Counted from the first letter of the stretch, positions 1-11,708 are shown. The stretch is DNA of 64,000 bases from Pampus argenteus (GCA_036937835.1 CM072862.1:27198501-27262500); one strand, 5' to 3'. Numbers and translations are program-made. The notes: generated by a model not told the origin, from the letters alone.

Positions 1-680
1 TTTGACCAGCTGGGTAAGTTGGGTAAGTCTGTGAGTAAAAGTGAAGAGTTTTTACTTGTCTACATGTCTGCTTATTTCACATCTTTAATGGAAGAGCTGC
101 GTTCAGTTCATGTCACCAACATGACGATTCAAATTTATCACCAGCTATGTTGATAATAGATTAAATTAATATTTTCCTCTGTGACAGTAAATTAAATATC
201 TTTGTGTTGTGGCCATGTGACAAAGTCATCTTGGGCTCAACATTTTCACCTTTTATTTAAGTTTATTGATCAAACGACTAATCAATGAATCAAGAGACTA
301 CAATACATTAAAATAAAACATTTTTGTTGTCTTACTATTTAACTATAACACATTATGATTCTTCTATAATATTTAAATGTGAATTACATTATTATTATGA
401 TTTGAGTGTATTGCATTTATTTTTAGTCATGTTTTTGCACATTTCACCTGTTTGTGTTTAAAAGCAGTTTCTCTTTATTTTACAGTATTTGAAGGTGGAT
501 TCTACAGTATGTACTATAGGATGAGATAGTACCTCTTGATAATAGTATTATTGTTAGTAGTACTCGTGCAGGTATATGTATTATTAGTTATTTCAGACTC
601 GTCTTTCAGAGATGAAGTCATGCGTGTTTGAACTCATTTGACCAACCTCATATTGCATAAACAAAGCGACAGAAAATAGT
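1..680. other. AT-rich intergenic DNA left of cebpg
   Basis: No exon, RNA gene or long repeat is recognisable here. The stretch is AT-rich and leads into the more GC-rich promoter of cebpg. A distal regulatory role cannot be judged from sequence alone. Confidence 0.6.
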
Positions 681-682
681 GC

Positions 683-870
683 TTCTTTATTGGTCGAATG
701 ATGTGTCAATCATCTTGAGTATTGCATCACTCTGCCATACACGCAGCTGAGATTGGTCGACTCCTAGCTTCACTGCCTCCTCCTCGCCTCTGATTGGCTG
801 ATCCTGGATCATTGCCGTACATGGTAAAAGCGATTTCGCAATCAGCTCCCCTCCATGTTCCAAACAAAAA
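683..870 (+). promoter_or_regulatory. cebpg: Probable cebpg promoter with CCAAT boxes, AARE-like site and C/EBP site
   Basis: Three inverted CCAAT boxes (ATTGG) lie at 689-693, 752-756 and 793-797, a common arrangement in TATA-less vertebrate promoters. A perfect ATTGCATCA lies at 721-729; this is the core of the amino-acid response element (C/EBP-ATF composite) known from the CHOP promoter. A C/EBP-type site, TTTCGCAAT, lies at 834-842. No TATA box is obvious. The transcription start is inferred to lie between about 850 and 930, because a good splice donor follows at 966. The site identities are seen in the sequence; their function is inference. Confidence 0.55.
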
Positions 871-965
871 CACTCACAGCTCACACAGACGGGACTAAAC
901 TCAAACTTTCTGCCCAAACTTTTCCGACTTTGATGGATGATTGATCCCACCGCCGCCCCGTGAAG
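870..965 (+). other. cebpg: Probable noncoding first exon of cebpg
   Basis: The 3' edge is set by a donor (GAAG|GTAAAC) at 965/966. The matching acceptor is at 2209/2210 (CGTCCTCAG|G), giving a 1.24-kb 5'UTR intron. The 5' edge is an estimate. A 5'UTR intron before a one-exon coding sequence is the usual layout of vertebrate CEBPG. Confidence 0.45.
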
Positions 966-1552
966 GTAAACTGTGTTTTAAACTCTTTGTTTGTCGGAGA
1001 AGAAGCGCGTACAGTGAGGTTACAGCCCGCTAGCATCAGAGGCTAGCTGGCTAGCTGCCCGGTTGAACGAGCTATCAGAGGAAAAGTGAAAATGTGGCTT
1101 CGTTTGTGTTTACAGCCGGATTAAACACACGTCAGCGTGTTAATGTAAAGTATAGAAGCTTAATGTGAAGTCACGTTTTAGTGGATCATCTGTTGGCGGC
1201 TTCGAGGGAAGAAGAACTTCTTAAAAGTGCCCCGAAATTCAAAGTTCGCCGCCTTGAAGCGACCTGTCTGGATTTATCCGCCGTGTCGCCTTTTTCATTT
1301 CGGTCAAACCTTTTTCTAAGTCACCTAAAAACTGAAATTAGTGCTCAGCCCCGCATGACTCCGGAGTTCCCCTCTGTCGGCACAAAGACAGCCGACGATG
1401 ATGCAACAGCAGGCAACAGCCTGAGCTGCTGGTTTCACCCGGAGCGCTTTTCCCCGCGCACAGCTGACTGGCTGCATGGCAACGCGACGACCAATCACAT
1501 TAGCGCTGCTAATTGGCCATACAGAATAGTAATCCGAGAAAATGATCGCGTC

Positions 1553-1857
1553 AGAGGAGGTGGTGGAGGAGATGGTGTAAGAGGAGGTGCTGTTAGGAGA
1601 TAGAGGAGGTGCTGTAGGAGGAGGTGCTGTTAGGAGATAGAGGAGGTGCTGTAGGAGGAGATGGTGTAGGAGGAGGTGCTGTTGGAGGAGGTGCTGTTAG
1701 GAGATAGAGGAGGTGCTGTAGGAGGAGGTGCTGTTAGGAGATAGAGGAGGTGCTGTAGGAGGAGATGGTGTTGGAGGAGGTGCTGTTAGGAGGAGATGCT
1801 GTAGGAGGAGGTGCTGTTAGAGGAAATGGTGTAGGAGGAGGTGCTGTTAGGAGATGC
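1553..1857. repeat. Purine-rich GGAGGTGCTGTTAGGAGATA-type minisatellite in cebpg intron 1
   Basis: About 300 bp of degenerate tandem units are built from GGAGGTGCTGTTAGGAGATAG and GGAGGAGATGGTGTA blocks. The + strand is strongly purine-rich, so the nascent transcript would be G-rich. The repeats create spurious reading frames on both strands. Confidence 0.85.
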
Positions 1858-2148
1858 TTGAAGCAGCTGAAACCTCCTGACTGACAGATTGAGGTCAGCT
1901 GAGAAGCTGCAGATGTGAAAAACATTTGAGGTTCCAGCTTCAGATATCAAACATTTGCACATCTGAACACAAATCACCAAGTAATCAATAAAATATACAA
2001 GCTGCAACAATCATTTCATTTAACGCTTTAATCTGCTGAAGGTTTTCTCGATTAATTGGTTACAAAACGTCAGAAAATGGTGAAACGTGTTGATCCGTGT
2101 TTACAAAGATATGAAAATGATTATCACATGTTACAAACGATGTCCTGC

Positions 2149-2188
<40 letters not shown>

Positions 2189-2189
2189 G
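2149..2189. repeat. (TGAT)n microsatellite near the cebpg acceptor
   Basis: About ten tandem ATTG/TGAT tetranucleotides end some 20 bp before the cebpg intron 1 acceptor at 2209. The repeat therefore lies in the branch-point region. The same tetramer forms the tail of the L2 elements in this window, but no L2 body is attached here. Confidence 0.85.
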
Positions 2190-2292
2190 GTGTACTTTCT
2201 CGTCCTCAGGCTCCGCTCGGCTCGGTTAGCTTCAGTTTCGTATCTACACCTGAGGACACTCAGAGATCAGCACCTGCAGGCAGCACATCCAA

Positions 2293-2787
2293 ATGAGCCG
2301 GCCGTCGCAGGCGAAACTAACCACATCCGACCACAACGGCGTGAGTGTCATCCAGAGTCAGGCCCACGCCGCATCCTCCTCGTCTCTACCGACCGCGGTC
2401 ACAGGACTGCAGCAGGTTCCCCAACTCGTCCCCGCCAACCCTTCAGCCGGCGGAGGCAAGGCCGTCCCCCCCAGCAAGATGAAGAAGCCCCTTGCAGACA
2501 AGGACAGTGATGAGTACCGCCAGCGGCGCGAACGCAACAACCTGGCGGTGAAGAAGAGCCGCATGCGCAGCAAGCAGAAGGCCATGGACACACAGCAGCG
2601 CGTCAACGAGCTGAAGGAGGAGAACGAGCGACTGGAGGCCAAAATAAAACTGCTGAGCAAAGAGCTGAGCGTGCTCAAAGACCTCTTCCTGGAGCACGCT
2701 CACAACCTAGCCGACAATGTCCAGCCGTCCGCCAGCGCAGAGGGCGCCAGTCCCGCCCCCAATACAACCTCTACTAATGGGCAGTGA
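2293..2787 (+). CDS. cebpg: CCAAT/enhancer-binding protein gamma (C/EBP gamma), bZIP transcription factor
   Basis: This 164-residue nuclear bZIP protein is encoded in one exon that starts at 2210 (5'UTR 2210-2292). The N-terminal half is low-complexity, rich in Ser, Ala and Pro, and has no classical activation domain. The basic region spans about residues 74-98 and contains NNLAVKKSR (82-90), the C/EBP DNA-contact signature. The leucine zipper follows with heptad leucines at 107, 114, 121 and 128. The length and the short activation-poor N-terminus fit C/EBP gamma, which lacks the long transactivation domains of C/EBP alpha, beta and delta. Family knowledge: C/EBP gamma heterodimerises with other C/EBPs and with ATF4 and acts in the stress and amino-acid response. 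The ATG at 2293 is the first that yields this frame. The coding sequence is GC-rich compared with its AT-rich surroundings. Confidence 0.96.
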   Translation: MSRPSQAKLTTSDHNGVSVIQSQAHAASSSSLPTAVTGLQQVPQLVPANPSAGGGKAVPPSKMKKPLADKDSDEYRQRRERNNLAVKKSRMRSKQKAMDTQQRVNELKEENERLEAKIKLLSKELSVLKDLFLEHAHNLADNVQPSASAEGASPAPNTTSTNGQ

Positions 2788-3060
2788 GGGGGTGGAGTCT
2801 CACAGACATTTGATCTGAGAAGCATTCAGCTGCTGCAGGTTTTCTGGAAACTTTTTCACTTTGGAAATATGATGTCACTTTTTCTTCTTTCTCCTTCAGT
2901 TCTTCTTTCGTATTTCATCCTTCATGACCTCTGACCCCTGCTTCAACCTGCCACGCCCCTACTGCCACTCACCTGTCATCAGGGTTCCCACGATCCTGGA
3001 AAAGTTTTTATTTTCCAGCTCTGGAGAAGGTTTGAATAAAATGAGTTTTAAAATATCCAT
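2788..3060 (+). other. cebpg: cebpg 3'UTR with poly(A) signal
   Basis: A canonical AATAAA lies at 3036-3041, about 250 bp after the stop codon, so a short 3'UTR ending near 3055-3065 is plausible. Longer isoforms using later signals cannot be excluded. Confidence 0.5.
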
Positions 3061-3285
3061 TTACAATGTGTTTAAAACATAATTCCTGTTTTTTAAAGTG
3101 AAAACCATCTGAATTTTAAAATCAATTCAGAAACAGACGTGAACTGACCATGTTACTGACTGATTGATTGATCAGAAGTGTAAGACGTGCTCAGCTGCAG
3201 TGATGAGACGAAGAGCAGCAGCAAACACTTCCTGTTTCCTCATGTTAACCTGGTCAGAGTCTGTCGGCCACATGTGGACGCTGTC

Positions 3286-3360
3286 TGAGGAGACGTCTGT
3301 GGAGACGTCTGTGGAGACGTCTGTGGAGACGTCTGAGGAGACGTCTGAGGAGACGTCTGT
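3286..3360. repeat. 12-bp minisatellite GAGACGTCTGTG
   Basis: About six tandem units alternate between GAGACGTCTGTG and GAGACGTCTGAG. Each contains the palindrome GACGTC. The period of 12 keeps both strands open, which explains the repetitive Thr/Glu/Val/Ser and Arg/Leu/His frames; these are not judged to be genes. Confidence 0.9.
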
Positions 3361-4861
3361 CGCGCCGCTGCCGAAGGATCAAGATGTAAATTCTTAAATT
3401 CCCCTTTTTAGGATGTGAACTTTCTTCTGTTGTTCTAAGAGTGTTTGAAAATGTCCTCATGAGTTTTAAGGTTGTAAGTATGTTCACTACATGTTGATGC
3501 TTAAAGGACAATTCTGTTTTTTACAATCTGGGTCTTTCTTTTATTATCTCTGTCACTCATATTATTTAAATTTCAGTACTGAACAGACAATCAAGAGAAA
3601 CATCTTAGTGAGGTTGTACACACGGAAATGTCAGAACTGTCTGCTTGCACACTTAATGTTTGTCAGGAGGAGCTTGAAGGTGAACTCACCTGTCACTGTA
3701 GACACTCAGGACACCTGAGCATAAACTGTTTATCTAATTATTCCACAGATGGAAGTGTTGAAAACATCCTGACAGTCAACAAGATGTTGTGGAAAAGTTG
3801 TTTATGCACAACAAAAGCAAAACAGGTTCTCTAAATTTCAGAGCCGACACGATGTAATAAATATTAATCTCTGGTTAACATAATCATAGAAGAAGAGTAC
3901 AAACATGAAAACTAGTTTTTAGTTATGTCCATACATGTGACTTAAACTGTTGGAGAACTTCAAGTCAGTCATATGAAGATTAAATTTCTACCAATCATTA
4001 CCGTTCATCTGCGGATTATGTTCCTTGTTTTATCTAAAAATGTCAGAAATGGTGAAAATTCGCTCATTCTGTTCGCCGGTTCGTCTAGAGTTTAGTACCA
4101 GTGATCACGGCGGAGAAGCTGAAGGCAACATTACTTGAAATGTTCATTTTTTTTTCTTGAAAAAGTGACTGAAATGATTGTTTGACTATTAAAATAATTT
4201 AGTTGAGTAATTTTCTAATAGTTTCAGCTGTTAAATGTGGTTTAATTACATTGAGAAAATAAAGCAGGAACCATCGGACCAATCAGGTTACTGACGAATT
4301 AACTCGTTAACTCGTGTTTGTTTGCCTCAGTCTGCAGTCTCTACAGTGACAGCGTTATTCTAACATTGATCCGCTGGATTTTTAAACATTTTTTTTATTG
4401 GTAATCAATCTTTAAGCCTCTAAAGTGGCAGAATTAACAGCTAATGTGCAAAAAGAATTTCTGGAACCAGATGTTTTTGTTGCTGATATGTGTTGAACTG
4501 ATGTATCAGGTATCAGTTGTTTGCAGGTGAAGCCACAAACATGAACAGATTCAGGTTGTGGCCCCGCCCCTGTGTGTGTAGGTGTGGGTCCAGACACCTG
4601 ACATAATGCAATCAGGCACTTCAGACGAGCTGCAGCTTTAATTAAATCCTGTTTTGACAGTCAGGTCTTTAGCTGTCTGCCCGTCCAGTCGCAGCAGATT
4701 GGGACACGTCCCAGCCGTAGCCACACCCCCATTAGCACGCTGCGGAGGGGGCGGGCCCGCGGCTGTCAGACTTCATCGTTAGTGCATCTTTGTGTTTTCA
4801 GTCTGTTCCTGCAGGAATGTTATTGTCTGAGTCAGTGCTGCTCCTCCTGAGCCGCTCAGCT

Positions 4862-4906
4862 GAACGTTCCTCAAACGTTCCTCAAACGTTCCCCAAACGT
4901 TCCCTC
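4862..4906. repeat. Four tandem AACGTTCCTC-like decamers
   Basis: Four near-identical decamers, each with the palindromic AACGTT core, follow one another. A related AACGTTGTGGGAACGTTCC stretch recurs near 5341. Function is unknown. Confidence 0.8.
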
Positions 4907-6344
4907 ATCATGTTTTGCACTTACTTTACTGTAAGTCTCTTCAAATATTGAATCGGCTGTGAGGTTTTCTTCTCGATAGATTAAATTCGGTTTCGCACAC
5001 TCAATGACGTTATTTTTGTTTCTTAGTTTTCTGTGTTTTGCTTACACGTTCACATCTTGTGGTTTAATGTGTGTGTTGCAAGCAAGCAACAGCATGCAAC
5101 CTTTATTTCCACAAAAAACAAAAAAAACCAATGATGATCAATCTTTACCTTCAATGATAACAATATATTTTCATAATATTGAGTCACAAACAAACTCAGA
5201 ATGACTGGATGTGATTCTGCAGTTTGTGGACTGTTTGAACAAAGATGAATGTGGAAGTTAAAGATATGTTTGGTCTGTTTTAATATTCAAAGATTGTTAA
5301 AATATTTCTGAGTCAGATATATATCAGATAATGTGGTCTGAACGTTGTGGGAACGTTCCTGCACAGAGCACAGCCTTCACCTTTTCACCTTTCTGTCGCC
5401 GTCGTTTTTCTACACGTTAAACAGCAGCATGTTTGTAGAGTGTTTGCATGTCGGGGAGCACCGAGTGTCTGAGGAATTTCCTGTGTCGTGATGTTTTCTG
5501 TAAAATGAGCAGATTTCTTCAGATGTTTTTTGCTTCGGTCTGAATGTTGCTGGGCAGCATTTCTCTGTCGTCACTCAGCTTTTTTATATCAGAGGAACCT
5601 GGGCTAGCGTAAATTAAAAGGCACTTCTAAAAGTTTGGATATGTGTTTTGTTTTCTGTTTTCTACATGACTAGATTTAACTTCCCTCTATAACTCTTTAA
5701 ATCCCAGTTCATGCTCCTGTTTTCATCTTTACAGAATTTATATGATACTGTCAGGTGGTTTAAAGATAAATAATACAAAATAAACAAAGGAACTGGCTGG
5801 AAAGGGGTTAATATAACCTCACATGTACGTGTTGGACAGAAACTCGCTGTTAAAATACTTTAATCACAAAATATAATGAAATATATTAATTAAACACTGC
5901 AAGGAAATTCACCTTAAATACAGATTTTGTAATTATACTGTATAAACAGGGAAGAGTGAAACCCCTTAAATCCAGTTACTGCATGAAGCTGATTTACTGG
6001 AGAAATGAATATTTATAGGAAGTTATATTTGGTTCATCTTGAGTTTTAAAGGTTATTCAGTGAATGGTTGTTACTGAGTGAACGTCTTCATTAACAGATT
6101 TAAAACGAGGAAACATTTCTGATGATTTTCATATTTTGTTTCTAATAAGTGATCCTCTATCAACACAATTCATGAATCTATTTATTAACATAATACTGAC
6201 ATTTGTAATTGCAGATGTGATTATCAGAAAATGTGAAACTGAAATTTATTTATTAATGAATTATCAATATTTATAACTGTAATATTACCAAATAAGAAGG
6301 ATAAACACCAGCCAACGTAGAAACCTGAAATATGGTTGCTAGGT

Positions 6345-6845
6345 GGTAGTATAGTCATAGATCGTAGTATAAAAAGATGGACGTAGCCGCCGTGACGTCA
6401 CATCAAATTTGCATTTGGCAACCGCCATTTTGGATATTTACGGTGACCGTATTTGGGGGGGGGTGCTGTCCTAATGCTAGCTGCTAGCTTGGTTAGCATG
6501 GTGCATTTACAGTATATGGTTATCTGTGATAATGCTAATGCTAAAACACAGACAGCTTTACCTTTACTCCTAATCTAATCTGGGTTTAAAATACAATATG
6601 TACGACCTGTCAATCACCCTTAAATATGCATAACGTTAAGCCTAAATATGAGATTTATATAACTAGTATACTTCTATATAACAGTTGTCGAGGAAATTAG
6701 CTACACAGACCAAAACTGTGTTTGTTTATTTCTGCTGTAAAGTTTTAACGTGGGATTAATTGGTCGTTTTAGGAGCCTGCCTCAAGTGGCCCTTCCAGGA
6801 ACTGCACATTGGTTTCATTTTTCAGGCTGTTGATTGGTTCTTGGA
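6345..6845. mobile_element. Copy of a common teleost nonautonomous dispersed repeat, class uncertain
   Basis: The stretch has a 'GATGGACGTAGCCGCCGTGACGTCA' type start (6372 on), a 'CCGCCATTTTGG' block (6422-6433) and a 'GCCTGCCTCAAGTGG' block (6776-6790). I recognise these from a repeat that occurs very often in fish genomes. It has no coding capacity. The boundaries and class (MITE-like is most likely) are uncertain, and the identification rests on memory. Confidence 0.4.
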
Positions 6846-7339
6846 CAGAACAATGTTCCACAAAAACAAACTCATCTGTAAATTTAAAAATATAACAAGC
6901 TTTAATTTAAACAACAGCTGGGTCAAAACGAGCCCTTGTCTTGTCTTGAGCGGCTTTCTGGGTAAAATTAACCCAGTATTGGTGCTATATTGATCCAAAC
7001 TGGCTCAAATCTTAACACGGTGTGTGTAGATAAATTATTAATAAGTCATATGTCAGAAATTAAGGAGTCTGAGTTTCAAACATATAAACATATGATAAGG
7101 TATATGCCTTTAACACACACAATGTGTAAAGTGTACATCAGTATATGTAAATGTACAAACAGACAGAGTTACTGTTTTGTATTTTCATTACTGATTTCTG
7201 AATAACTGCTGCGTTTTCTGGTGATTCATCACTTTTATTGTCTGTAGTTGTTATTACAGTGATGAGGAAAGTGAGCTAAGAAGAAAATCTATCAGTTATG
7301 TTTCTGTTCAGACTGAGCCAAAGGTCTGTCCTCCTCCCA

Positions 7340-7635
7340 GTTTATCTGCTCACAGGGGGTGTGGGGGGGCGTCCACTCGTACCACGCTGTTGTGAACCGG
7401 AGTGGACAGATTTTGAACCATCTGAAGACTTTTAGTACAACTACATGGCAGACCTGAAACAGAACAGTAATCAAGTATGGATGAAACAAGTAAATGTATT
7501 AGAGTCTCTGAAGACTGAATGTGAGTTCTGTTGTATGAGTGGAAAAAGACAGTGTTGGTGATTTCTTTAATGTGCTTATCAGAGGAGAGGCTGGGATCAG
7601 ACATGGCACTGCCACACACTGAAATCACACAGTTG
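7340..7635 (-). pseudogene. Degenerate LINE reverse-transcriptase remnant
   Basis: On the minus strand a frame carries IHLLVSSILDYCSVSGLP followed by KSLQMVQN. This corresponds to the conserved 'HAFVTSRLDYCNSLLSG...KSLKKLQLVQNAAAR' block C-terminal to the reverse transcriptase in L2/Jockey-type LINEs; the same block is present in the L2 copy at 50119-53375. No other part of the element is preserved. It is an old fragment, clearly non-functional. Confidence 0.5.
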
Positions 7636-7827
7636 ACTGCAACATGATCAAACTGGTGTCTGTGTCTAGCAGGGCCAATGACCTGCAGCTTGGTTCAGAA
7701 GCAGAGGGCCCAGAACAGAGCCCTGAGGTTCTCCATATCAATTGAGACTGCAGTGAGATCCTGTAATGGAAGCACAAAGGTGGAATCTGAATCCAGAGCA
7801 AGTAGAAGTATATTCACCACTCATATT

Positions 7828-8275
7828 ATTGTCTGCATGTGTTGTCACCGTCACCATTGTTATCAATTACAGATTATAGTTAGTTAATGATTTGCTGCTG
7901 TGCATCTGTGTCTCTATCACAGGTTCCACTGTTACTGTAATAATTCATCATTCATTGTAACCTATTCTTATCATCCATTTTAATTCATTATAATTCATTG
8001 TGAGTGTACAATATGTGTGTGTTGATTGTTCTGTACATGTGACATCATTGCACGTCTGTCCGTCCTGGGAGAGGGATCCCTCCTCTGTGGCTCTTCCTGA
8101 GGTTTCTTCCACCTTTTTTCCTGTTAAAAGGTTTTTTGGTGGTCAAGTTTTTCCTCACTAATCGAGGGTCTAAGGACAGAGGGTGTCACTCCCTGTACAG
8201 ATCGTAAAGCCCTCTGAGACAAATGTATTTAGTGATTTTGGGCTATATAAATAAAATTTGATTGATTGATTGATT
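7828..8275 (+). mobile_element. L2-family LINE, 3' end fragment (copy A)
   Basis: About 450 bp match, in opposite orientation, the 3' ends of the copies at 12021-12626 and 50119-53375. The shared blocks include the 'GGGAGAGGGATCCCTCCTC' palindrome region and the terminal CTATATAAATAAAATTTGA followed by (TTGA)n at about 8242-8273. This is the 5'-truncated, 3'-complete form that LINEs typically leave. A 15-25 bp indel distinguishes it from the other copies near 7905. Confidence 0.85.
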
Positions 8276-9463
8276 CCATCATAGGAGGAGTGTCAATATT
8301 ATCTTATTATCAATATTATCCATTGATTAGATCAGTGAATGTTAATCATTATTATAGTCCAACAGATTCGGATGGCTAGTTTTCAAACAGAAAGATGTTG
8401 ACGTTACTATCATTGAAAACTAGAAAATATTCAAGGTTTTGGCATTTCTACTTTAAAAATAATTAATACATTTTTTGTCAATCGACTAATCGATTTATCA
8501 TTTCAGTTCTGGAGCATCACCATGTACAGTGGGGAGTCAAAAGGAGCTATCGAATGGCCCTATAGGACTTTAATATGTGATATAATTATTATTATTAGTT
8601 ATGGAGGACTTTTATCAGAAAAATCACACATAACACAAACAAAGACATTAAAAAAATCCTTTGACATAAGACTGACATGATGGATCTCTCTGCAGGTCAC
8701 AGACATGATCGGCTGCCTGGAACAACAGAGATCAATCTCAAAACTCAGAGGAGATGTTGGAGGAGGAGAAAGAGAGGTGGTTGTCATAGTAACAGCTGTT
8801 GGTGACGGCCGGCGGTTGGTAAACACAGAGCTGCACAACAGCAAACAGTAACAGGAGCTCCACAGCTGACCACCGACTACAGCCAATCAGAGGTCACCTG
8901 TTGCCACTGAACCTCAGGTTTACTGTTGCAAGCTCACGTGATGTTAAAGGATTCACTATTCCTCAAATTAGTCAGGTGTTCATCGCTGATTTGGGCTTCT
9001 TTTTTATTCAAAGTCCCTCAGTAAACTCATCTTTTTCTTCTTCTTCTTGATGTTCTTCTTCTCTGCACAGTTAACACCTGGATGTACCTGCAAAATGTAT
9101 GACATCACAGCTAGTTTGGCCCAGCATTGATACATACTGGTATGTGACCTTTCTAGAGCTGTTTTATAAACATTTAACCTAAACTCTTTAAATGCATTAA
9201 TCTGTAACTCCAACTGCATTGCATGGTATTATTGTATTTCATTGTCTCACTGGTACCTTAAACAACATGCCCCGCCACAGCCCCTCAGTCCTCTGAACTG
9301 AAATATGAAACAGTGGCAGTATAATATGGCAGACAGCGAAGATGGACCCTAATGAAGGTCTCTGTCAGTGAGAGAACACAGCTTTTTAATTTAAAGAACA
9401 TTAACATCAGCCTTTCCTAATTCTGCCATGTCATAGCGCTGACATTCAGTTTCTAATGTTAAC

Positions 9464-9466
<3 letters not shown>

Positions 9467-9495
<29 letters not shown>
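9467..9495. repeat. (GT)n microsatellite
   Basis: Uninterrupted GT dinucleotides of about 29 bp. Confidence 0.95.
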
Positions 9496-9497
<2 letters not shown>

Positions 9498-9712
9498 CAG
9501 CTCGACCAGCTGGCCTTGAAACCAAACAGAGGCAGACAGACGTGTTGAGGGTGAATGATTGACAGGATGACATCATGATCGCCTGAGCCAATGAAATGTT
9601 TTTTTATCTGACATTCAAAGGTCAGAAGACACAGTGAGCCTGTCAGCGAGCTGTAAAGATTTTTACTGGCAAGGAGTCAAACGTCTCTGCCTGACACGCT
9701 GAACCTGTCCTC

Positions 9713-9768
9713 CTACCTGCTCCTCCCACCTGCTCCTCTCACCTGCTCCTCCCACCTGCTCCTCCCAT
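9713..9768. repeat. Short CACCTGCTCCTCC tandem repeat
   Basis: Four to five imperfect 13-15 bp units of pyrimidine-rich sequence, each with a CACCTG E-box core. Confidence 0.8.
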
Positions 9769-10196
9769 TGTTCCCAGAATCACCAGCATCTAAAAATAAA
9801 TCCGCTCAGTGTCGTCATCAGTCTGAAAACTGGAATATCAGCTTCTATTTATGAGATTTACTGCCGCTCTGTGTGAGATTTCACTTAATCTGAAAAAGAA
9901 CACTGAAGAGAGCTGAAGCTTCAGCTGATGTCTGTCTGGAGGCTCTGTGATGTTTCCACCGAAATATTCACAGGTGTGTCTGATTGGTTACCTACACGGA
10001 TCAATACTGAGTCCACAAAACAGTTCTGGATCAACTGTGACATGTTTGCATTGTTTCACACAGAAAACATTCAGTAACTACAGCCTTCATATGTCCTCAA
10101 TACAAACACTAACATATATTCATACAGACGCCATTCTGAAGCTGACCAATCAGAATAGAGCGGGCTCATCAGGAGGCGGGCCTTAAAGAGAGAGGA

Positions 10197-10297
10197 GCCT
10201 GTTTCAGACAGAGGCTGAACTGAGGGGCTGCAGAAAGGACCAGGATAAGATCAATAAGGAGGTTTTAACTGGAAACCATGCAGAGATATTCCAGAAT
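10197..10297 (+). repeat. Dispersed repeat, partner of 61807-61917 in opposite orientation
   Basis: About 100 bp, including AGACAGAGGCTGAACTGAGG and CCAGGATAAGATCAATAAGG, recur almost identically as the reverse complement at about 61807-61917, 51 kb away. It resembles part of a widespread teleost repeat. It has no open frame and no clear termini, so the class is undetermined. Confidence 0.7.
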
Positions 10298-11479
10298 ATG
10301 AAGTGGATAAGGTTCATGCCTCTTCCTGACAGTCACAAACTGAAAGATTGGCACCAGGTAGTGGAAACAAACTTCTGTGTGTCTATCCAGACTTTGTAGG
10401 TTTCAGCTCGTTTTCATTTCATCTTCACCAACTTTTACTCCTCAGACAACACATAACACTTAACATATTATTTATTATTACATGTATTTTTTCATTTTTG
10501 TATTTTTAACACACAAATTGTTAATGCAAATAAAACAGGTGGAAGGAAACACGCTGATTGACACTAAACCAGACGGTAAAAGTGCTGCAAAACCAAAACT
10601 AGAAGCTAAAAGAGGCTCTGTGGTTTATAGTCACATGATTCATGAAACATATTGAGCTACGTTCAGTTCTCAGGTGTGGTTGTCAGAAATAATCTCAGTT
10701 CAACAGGCGTCTCTGATTGGTTCCTGACGGAGGTTCTTGGTGTTGGCCCCTCTCCTCCCTCTGGTACCTATGGGAGAGGAGGTCAGGCCAGGGGCGTGCG
10801 AGGCAGTTTCTGGCCAGGAGAACGAGCGGCGAGCATTTCCAAATGTCATGTTAGACTCCAGAAACTCAGAATGTAAACTGATATTAATGTTCTGCAAAGC
10901 CGAGCCGAGCATGAAGCAGTTATCAGGACCATTACTCAGCCTGAGTGTGTGTGTGTGGACATATTTGTGTGGGTCCATGTGTCCATGTATATCTGAGTTT
11001 TTATTTCCTTTTCTGTGACTTCATGCTCATTTTTTAACAGAAGGTTATTATTAACAACAGAACTACTGAGTGAGAGCTCCTCTTTAAAATGTGTTCTCTG
11101 GCTTGTGATGTCACGGTCCGCATCGCTCGTTCCTCATTCGCTGGGACATTTTATGAAAGTTCACAACATGTCATCAGATGATTGTACACCTTTAAAACTG
11201 GTCTGAGTTTGATTTAAAAACAGCTGGTTAATCCTGAACAGCCATGTTTTTAACAACTTGATCACTCGGGGGTGACACGTTTCATTGTCCCTCCTCCACA
11301 ACAAAACACCTCCAGCAGAGAGCAGCTGAAAAGAATCACCTGCGAAGAACCAAAGAACATTTTGCGACAGATTTGCTCTGGACTGGATGAAGAGTTTTGT
11401 TCTTTAATATAAACCTTCCATTATAATTTAATTAGTCAAACATTATGTTATTTTAATCAATAGGGTTATTTAGCCAGGC

Positions 11480-11708
11480 TCCCCGTCGAGATGCGTCTTG
11501 TTTCTGACCTGGGCCTTTTTAAAAGCTTATAACCCACTTATTTAGGATGGCTTTTAACACAGTTTGATGACACTTTTATCATTTCTTATTGGATTTTGTT
11601 GTCATTTATTGTTTTTATTGTTTTTATTTTTGTTTGTTATTTATTATCTGCTGTAAAGCACTTTGGATTGTTGTAAAGGGCTGTATGAATAAAGTACATT
11701 TACATTTA
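11480..11708 (+). mobile_element. LINE 3'-end fragment (L2-like tail)
   Basis: The segment ends in 'CTGTAAAGCACTTTGGATTG' and 'CTGTATGAATAAAGTACATTT', the typical close of fish L2/Maui-type 3'UTRs. It is a different subfamily from the CTATATAAATAAAATTTGA-tailed copies. The 5' boundary is a guess. Confidence 0.45.

Larger units (their letters stand above)
3061..6344. other. Intergenic DNA downstream of cebpg, no gene seen
   Basis: No exon-like open frame with plausible splice sites or recognisable homology was found. Small tandem repeats are the only structure seen: a 12-bp GAGACGTCTGTG repeat (about 3286-3360) and four AACGTTCCTC-like decamers (4862-4906). A short GC-rich patch at about 4690-4770 stands out against the AT-rich background, but no gene starts there. 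Confidence 0.6.
8276..11479. other. Intergenic DNA with scattered small repeats, no gene seen
   Basis: It contains a (GT)n tract at 9467-9495, a tandem CACCTGCTCCTCC repeat at 9713-9768, and a dispersed repeat at 10197-10297. Reading frames here are short and lack recognisable domains. No RNA gene was recognised. Confidence 0.55.

Noticed and set aside
1181..1603. 140-residue frame within the cebpg 5' region
   Set aside because: No recognisable domain; it runs into the minisatellite and lies in the inferred 5'UTR intron. An upstream exon is not excluded, but nothing supports a protein.
2358..2703. Three minus-strand frames over the cebpg coding exon
   Set aside because: Shadow frames of a GC-rich coding sequence; the + strand frame encodes a clear bZIP protein.
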